A stretch of DNA of 64,000 bases from Plantactinospora sp. BC1 (GTDB taxonomy: Bacteria; Actinomycetota; Actinomycetes; Mycobacteriales; Micromonosporaceae): positions 5,146,001 through 5,210,000 of the forward strand of contig NZ_CP028158.1 in assembly GCF_003030345.1 (NCBI RefSeq), in the 5' to 3' direction. Position 1 is the first letter of the stretch; each line of letters starts with the position of its first letter. This document shows positions 59,516 to 64,000 of this stretch, piece after piece. The notes below the pieces were generated by a model. That model did not search any database, was not told where the DNA came from, and saw nothing but the letters and a program-made list of their open reading frames with translations. The position numbers and the translations under genes are program-made.

Positions 59516-60277
59516 ATGACGCGACGACAGGAAACACCGGAGCTGACCGCCGCCGTACGGCTGCGGGAGGTCGTCCGGGCGTACGGCAGCGGAGTCCGGC
59601 GGGTGGCCGCGCTGGACGGGGTGACGGTCGACTTCGACCGGGGCACCTTCACCGCCGTGATGGGTCCGTCCGGCTCCGGCAAGTCGACCCTGCTGCACTG
59701 CGCCGCCGGGCTCGACCGGCCGACCGGCGGCACGGTCACCATCGACGGCACCGACCTCGGCACCCTCGGCGAGACCGCGCTGACCCTGCTGCGCCGGGCC
59801 CGGGTCGGGTTCGTCTTCCAGTCGTACAACCTGGTGCCGGCGCTGACCGCGGCGCAGAACGTGGCGCTGCCGCTGCGACTGGCCGGCCGCCGGCCCGACC
59901 CGGCCGAACTGGACGCGACGCTGGCCGAGGTCGGCCTGGCCGGACGGGGCCGGCACACCCCGGACGAACTCTCCGGCGGCGAGCAGCAGCGGGTGGCGAT
60001 CGCCCGGGCCCTGATCAGCCGGCCGGCGGTGCTCTTCGCCGACGAGCCGACCGGGGCGCTGGACACCCGGACCTCCCGGGACATCCTGCGGCTGCTGCGC
60101 GGCCTCGTCGACCAGCACCGGCAGACGGTGGTGATGGTGACGCACGACCCGGTGGCCGCCGCCTACGCCGACCGGGTCGTGCTGCTCGCCGACGGCCGGG
60201 TGGTGGACGAACTCGGCGGCGACCTGGCGGCGGAGACCATCGCGGCCCGGATGACCAGGTTGGAGCCGGCATGCTGA
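59516..60277 (+). CDS. MacB/LolD-type ABC exporter ATPase
   Basis: The 253-residue ATPase has Walker [11 protein letters not shown]-loop [18 protein letters not shown], signature [15 protein letters not shown] and Walker [12 protein letters not shown], with the LolD-group motif FQSYNLVP. Its stop overlaps the permease start by 7 bp. It pairs with an FtsX-fold permease, a combination used for peptide or antibiotic efflux and sensing, probably under control of the divergent two-component system. Confidence 0.96.
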   Translation: MTRRQETPELTAAVRLREVVRAYGSGVRRVAALDGVTVDFDRGTFTAVMGPSGSGKSTLLHCAAGLDRPTGGTVTIDGTDLGTLGETALTLLRRARVGFVFQSYNLVPALTAAQNVALPLRLAGRRPDPAELDATLAEVGLAGRGRHTPDELSGGEQQRVAIARALISRPAVLFADEPTGALDTRTSRDILRLLRGLVDQHRQTVVMVTHDPVAAAYADRVVLLADGRVVDELGGDLAAETIAARMTRLEPAC

Positions 60278-62754
60278 GCTTCGCCGCGCTGCGCGCCCGG
60301 TGGACCGGGCTGCTCGGCCCGTTCGTCGCACTCTGCCTCGGCGTGGCGCTGATGTCGGCGACCGCGCTGATCCTGGTCTCCGCGCAACCCCGGGTGCCCG
60401 ACCGGTACGCCGGGGCGGAGGTGCTGGTCGCGGCGCCTCCCGTCGAGGCGGTGTCGGGCACCTTTCCGGAGCGCCGCCCGTGGTCGCCGGAGCGGACCGC
60501 CGAACTGACCGGGCGGCTCGCCGCGCTGCACGGGGTCACGGCGGCGGTACCGGACCGGTCGTTCTACGCCCAGGCGGTGCTCGACGGCCGGCCGGTCGGT
60601 GAGCCCGCGCTCGGCGACCCGCAGGGGCACGGCTGGTCGAGTGCCGCGCTGGCGCCGTACCGGCTGGTGGCGGGGAGCCCGCCCGGCCGGCCGGACGAGG
60701 TGGTGCTGGACCGCGCGCTCGGGCTCGCCCCGGGCAGCCCGGTCACCCTGCTGACCGCGACCGGGCCGGCCGGGTACACCGTCGCGGGCACCGTGGACGG
60801 GCCCGGCTTCTACCTCGCCGACCCGGTCGCCGCACCGCTGTCCCGGGGCGTCCGGCTGATCGGCCTGGTACTCGCGGACGACGCCGACCCGGCGGCGATA
60901 CGGGCGGCGGCCGAGGCGGTCGTCGGCCGGGACGGCACCGTGCTGACCGGCGCCGACCGGGCGCAGGTCGAACCGCCCCGGGACGCGCGGACCCGCTGGA
61001 TCGGCATGCAGGTGCTGACCGCGATGACGGCGCTGGCCGGATTCGTCTCGATCTTCGTCGTCGCCTCCACCTTCGCCTTCGGGGTCGCCCAGCGGCGTCG
61101 GGAGTTCGGGCTGCTGCGTACCGTCGGCGCCACCCCGGGGCAGCTCCGCCGGCTGATGTACGCCGAGGCGCTGGCGGTCGGTGCCGTCGGGGCGGCCGTG
61201 GGGGCGGTGCTGGGTACCGCCTGCGCGCCGGCCTTCGGCGCCCTGCTGGTCGACGCCGGTTTCCAGCCCGCCGGGTTCCGGGTGCGGATCGAGCCCTGGC
61301 CGCCGGCCGCCGCCTACCTGGTGGGGCTGGTCGTCGCCCTGCTCGGGGTCTGGTCGGCGTCCCGCCGGGCCGGTCGGGTACGGCCGCTGGAGGCGCTGCG
61401 GGAGGCGGTGGTGGACCGGCGACCGATGTCCCGGTCCCGGTGGATCGGCGGGATCGTCGTCACCGCGCTGGGGCTGCTGCTGACCGTACTGCTGGCCGGG
61501 GCGGGCCCGGACGAGATCGTGAACTACGCCCTGTACGCCTCGATGGCGCTGACCGGTGGGCTGACCCTGCTCGCCCCGGTACTGGTGCCGCCGCTGACGT
61601 ACGCGCTCACCTGGCCGCTGGGACGGCTGCGGGGTGCGACCGGGATGCTGGTGCGGCGCAACGCGCTGACGGCGGTGCGGCGTACCGCGTCGACGTCGGC
61701 GCCGATGCTGCTCACGGTCGGGTTCACGGTGCTGATCGCCGGTTCGGTGGCGACCTCGACCGGCGCGTACGCCAGCCGGGACGCGGGGGCGATCCGGGCC
61801 GGTTCGGTGCTCGTCCCGGACGGCACGCCCGGACTGTCGGACGCGGCGGTGGCCACCGTTGCCGGCACGGCGCTGCTGCCCAGCACCGTCTACGCCGACC
61901 CGCCCGGCGGTACGGCGACCGGTGCCGGTGAGCCGTTGGCCGCCGCCGGGGTGGACCCGGTCGGGTTCGCCCGGGTGAACGGGCGGCTCAGCGTCGTCTC
62001 CGGGGACTTCGCGGCCTTCCGGGGGCCGGAGACCGCGGTGGTGACCGCCGGGCTCGCCGAGCGGTTCGGCTGGTCGGCGGGGGGCGGCGCGACGCTCGGC
62101 TATCCGGACGGCAGCAGCGGGCCGGTCCGGGTGGCGGCGGTGGTCGCCGACGGCTCCATTCCGGCGCAGTTGCTGCTGGCCCGGGAGGTGGTCCGGGCGC
62201 ACGATCCGTCGGCGCTCACCGAGGCGGTCTTCACCACGGCGGCGACCGGCCCCGACGACGGCGGAGCGGACCGTCGGGCCGTACTCGGGGCCCGGCTGGT
62301 CGGTGTCGCGGAGTACGCGGCGGAGCGGGACGCGGCCGAGGACCGGCTGGTCTGGCTGGCCACGCTGATCCTGATCGGGGTCTCGGCCGGCTACACCGCG
62401 ATCGCGCTGGCGAACACGCTGCTGATGGCGACCGCGCACCGGGCCCGGGAGCTGCTGCTGTTGCTCCGGGCCGGCGCCACCGTCCGGCAGGTGCTCGGCA
62501 CGGTGGCCGCCGAGTCGGGGTTGGTGCTGGCGATCGGCACCGCGCTCGGCCTGCTGGTGCCGGCGGTCGCGTTGCTGGCGATCCGCTCGGCGCTGAGCGA
62601 GCAGCTCGGGGTACCGGTCGGACTGGTCGTGCCCGGGTGGACGATCGGGTCGGTGGTGGCCGGGTGTGTGGTGCTGGCGCTGGCCGCCAGCGTGCTGCCG
62701 GCCCGGCTGATCCTGCGGGCCGGTCCGGGCGGCGCCGGGCCCCGGGTGGAGTGA
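60271..62754 (+). CDS. FtsX-like ABC exporter permease, two-unit form
   Basis: The 827-residue membrane protein has the two-module layout of large FtsX permeases: one N-terminal helix, an extracellular region of about 200 residues, three helices (MTALAGFVSIFVVASTFAFG and two more), then a second helix, a second outer region and three final helices. QRRREFGLLRTVGATPGQLRRLMYAEAL and the matching late segment HRARELLLLLRAGATVRQVL are the cytoplasmic coupling motifs. This size and layout fit bacitracin- or lantibiotic-resistance-like exporters. Substrate unknown. Confidence 0.93.
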   Translation: MLSFAALRARWTGLLGPFVALCLGVALMSATALILVSAQPRVPDRYAGAEVLVAAPPVEAVSGTFPERRPWSPERTAELTGRLAALHGVTAAVPDRSFYAQAVLDGRPVGEPALGDPQGHGWSSAALAPYRLVAGSPPGRPDEVVLDRALGLAPGSPVTLLTATGPAGYTVAGTVDGPGFYLADPVAAPLSRGVRLIGLVLADDADPAAIRAAAEAVVGRDGTVLTGADRAQVEPPRDARTRWIGMQVLTAMTALAGFVSIFVVASTFAFGVAQRRREFGLLRTVGATPGQLRRLMYAEALAVGAVGAAVGAVLGTACAPAFGALLVDAGFQPAGFRVRIEPWPPAAAYLVGLVVALLGVWSASRRAGRVRPLEALREAVVDRRPMSRSRWIGGIVVTALGLLLTVLLAGAGPDEIVNYALYASMALTGGLTLLAPVLVPPLTYALTWPLGRLRGATGMLVRRNALTAVRRTASTSAPMLLTVGFTVLIAGSVATSTGAYASRDAGAIRAGSVLVPDGTPGLSDAAVATVAGTALLPSTVYADPPGGTATGAGEPLAAAGVDPVGFARVNGRLSVVSGDFAAFRGPETAVVTAGLAERFGWSAGGGATLGYPDGSSGPVRVAAVVADGSIPAQLLLAREVVRAHDPSALTEAVFTTAATGPDDGGADRRAVLGARLVGVAEYAAERDAAEDRLVWLATLILIGVSAGYTAIALANTLLMATAHRARELLLLLRAGATVRQVLGTVAAESGLVLAIGTALGLLVPAVALLAIRSALSEQLGVPVGLVVPGWTIGSVVAGCVVLALAASVLPARLILRAGPGGAGPRVE

Positions 62755-62766
62755 CTGGGGGAACCG

Positions 62767-62814
62767 GTCGGACGACCGTGGCCGCGCCGCTCGGTGCCGC
62801 CACGGTCGTCCGGC
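62767..62814 (+). terminator. Strong terminator of the ABC exporter operon
   Basis: A perfect 13-bp stem GGACGACCGTGGC (62770-62782) with GCCACGGTCGTCC (62799-62811) extends by about three more pairs including one G-U pair, 13 bp after the stop codon. Confidence 0.75.
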
Positions 62815-62858
62815 ACGGCGAAGGTCGGGCTGGAGTGCGAGCCGAGCCGGGTATCGGG

Positions 62859-62885
62859 GTTGACTAGCCGGACCACCGGGTCAAC
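62859..62885. promoter_or_regulatory. Inverted repeat upstream of the TauE/SafE gene
   Basis: GTTGAC (62859-62864) pairs with GTCAAC (62880-62885), and CCGG pairs with CCGG inside. Either a second hairpin of the upstream terminator region or an operator is possible. The stretch 62755-63059 (305 bp) has no gene. Confidence 0.4.
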
Positions 62886-63059
62886 AATCCCTATGGGTTA
62901 GATGGGGAATAAGCGCAACGCCGCGTGGTCCGCCCCAGCCCGTACCCGCTCCTGGTACGGACCCGTCGTCCGAACTGTCGGCGCTGGCTCCGGCCGGAAC
63001 GCCCCGGCCGTCAGCTCGGTCAGGCATCCCCTCGACCACCTTTCCGGGAAGGAACGCCC

Positions 63060-64000
63060 GTGCGAAAACTTCTGCTCCTCGCCCTGGTAGGGCTCGGTGC
63101 GCAGCTCGTCGACGGCAGTCTCGGCATGGCGTACGGCGTCACCTCCACCACCCTGCTGCTGGCGATCGGCACCAACCCGGCGGCCGCGTCCGCCACCGTG
63201 CACCTGGCCGAGATCGGCACCACCCTCGCCTCCGGCGCCGCGCACTGGCGGTTCGGCAACGTCGACTGGAAGGTGGTCGCCAAGATCGGCATACCGGGTG
63301 CGGTCGGCGCCTTCGCCGGCGCCACCTTCCTGTCCAGCCTCTCCACCGAGGTCGCCGCGCCGATCATGGCGCTGCTGCTGCTCACCCTCGGGATCTACAT
63401 CCTGGTCCGGTTCACCGCGGCCGGCATCCCCCGGGACCGCCTCGGCCAGCCGCTGCGCAAGCGGTTCCTCGCCCCGCTCGGCCTGCTCGCCGGCTTCGTC
63501 GACTCGACCGGTGGCGGCGGCTGGGGACCGGTCGGCACCCCGGCGATCCTGGCCAGCGGCCGGATGGCGCCCCGCAAGGTGATCGGCTCGATCGACACCA
63601 GCGAGTTCCTGGTCGCGGTCGCCGCGAGCCTCGGTTTCCTGGTCGGCCTGGGCAGCGAGAACGTCAACTTCGCCTGGGTCCTCGCGCTGCTGCTCGGCGG
63701 CGTGGTCGCCGCGCCGATCGCCGCCTGGCTGGTCCGGCACATCCCGCCCCGGATCCTCGGCTCGGCGGTGGGTGGCGTGATCATCGTGACCAATGCCCGG
63801 ACCCTGCTGCGCAGCGACTGGATCGACGCGCCGGACGGCGTGCGGTACTCCGTCTACGCGGCGATCTACCTGATCTGGGCGCTCGCGCTGGCGTACTCGA
63901 TCCGGCAGTACCGGGCGCACCGGGACGAGGAGACCGTCGAGGCGATCGACACCGTGGCGCCGGCCGCCGAGGCCGAGCCCAGCGAGAAGAGTTCCACGCC
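63060..64000 (+). CDS. TauE/SafE-family membrane permease, cut by the right edge
   Basis: At least 313 residues are visible with no stop. About eight membrane helices are present in the TauE/SafE pattern: LGAQLVDGSLGMAYGVTSTTLL, then ATVHLAEIGTTLASG and a second repeat unit with GFVDSTGGGGWGPVGTP and SIDTSEFLVA. These Gly/Ser-rich repeats line the transport path. The family exports sulfite, sulfonates or related anions, but actinobacterial members are mostly uncharacterised. The GTG at 63060 follows GGGAAGGAAC. A charged C-terminal tail (EETVEAID ... EPSEKSS) begins before the window ends. Confidence 0.9.
   Translation, partial: MRKLLLLALVGLGAQLVDGSLGMAYGVTSTTLLLAIGTNPAAASATVHLAEIGTTLASGAAHWRFGNVDWKVVAKIGIPGAVGAFAGATFLSSLSTEVAAPIMALLLLTLGIYILVRFTAAGIPRDRLGQPLRKRFLAPLGLLAGFVDSTGGGGWGPVGTPAILASGRMAPRKVIGSIDTSEFLVAVAASLGFLVGLGSENVNFAWVLALLLGGVVAAPIAAWLVRHIPPRILGSAVGGVIIVTNARTLLRSDWIDAPDGVRYSVYAAIYLIWALALAYSIRQYRAHRDEETVEAIDTVAPAAEAEPSEKSST

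Overview
The base composition (very GC-rich, with GTG and TTG starts common), the gene families and the 16S rRNA 5' fragment at 53.0 kb point to a filamentous actinomycete, most likely of the Micromonosporaceae (Micromonospora/Plantactinospora type). The window looks chromosomal. It shows no transposase, integrase, phage gene, CRISPR array or tRNA gene. I support about 52 protein genes, two of them cut by the window edges, plus regulatory elements.

Layout. 0-2.4 kb: TetR regulator (cut at the left edge) divergent from a cytochrome P450. 2.5-13.5 kb: a rhamnose block with a secreted GH78 alpha-L-rhamnosidase, a LacI repressor and a four-gene RbsA/RhaS-type ABC importer. A perfect LacI operator lies just downstream of the importer promoter. 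13.6-20.1 kb: a lone LuxR-type HTH protein, proA, an unknown protein, an ECF sigma factor with a lipoprotein, a transmembrane Ser/Thr kinase and a secreted unknown. 20.3-24.4 kb: an ABC-2 exporter with a response regulator but no kinase, an LLM oxidoreductase and a free-standing CBM2 protein. 24.6-27.3 kb: an overlapping gene pair, a Ro60/TROVE-like vWA protein and a protein with a Fis-like C-terminal helix-turn-helix. 27.5-31.6 kb: a secreted SGNH hydrolase convergent with a multidomain GH27 alpha-galactosidase. 31.6-34 kb: DUF5685 and LtrA-type proteins. 34.2-41.2 kb: a sugar-acid cluster (gluconokinase, mannonate dehydratase, galactonate dehydratase, ABC importer) divergent from a FadR-type regulator. 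41.3-48.7 kb: a MetE-like protein, a VOC protein, a guanidine-III riboswitch with a Gdx guanidinium exporter, two convergent CorA genes, a MoaD/Asp-box propeller pair and a PEP-mutase family protein. 48.8-52.9 kb: a GT87 mannosyltransferase-like protein, a sulfatase-fold membrane protein and a VOC protein. 52.9-55 kb: tyrS followed by a complete-looking rRNA promoter and leader region that runs into only about 90 nt of 16S rRNA. 55.1-62.8 kb: GH36 alpha-galactosidase and a two-component system divergent from a MacB-like ABC exporter. 63.1 kb to the end: a TauE/SafE permease cut by the right edge.

How it works together. Much of the window serves plant-polysaccharide use: secreted rhamnosidase, secreted and cytoplasmic alpha-galactosidases, a cellulose-binding protein, two sugar importers and sugar-acid dehydratases, each set next to its own LacI or GntR regulator or a recognisable operator. 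The rest is housekeeping (proA, tyrS, CorA), export and stress systems, and several conserved actinobacterial genes of unknown role.

The observations most worth follow-up are the truncated rRNA operon behind tyrS, the TROVE/vWA plus HTH gene pair, the guanidine-III riboswitch ahead of a TTG-start gdx, the MoaD-propeller pair and a 21-codon coupled mini-ORF inside the rhamnose transporter operon. All family calls come from reading the sequence; no database search was run.
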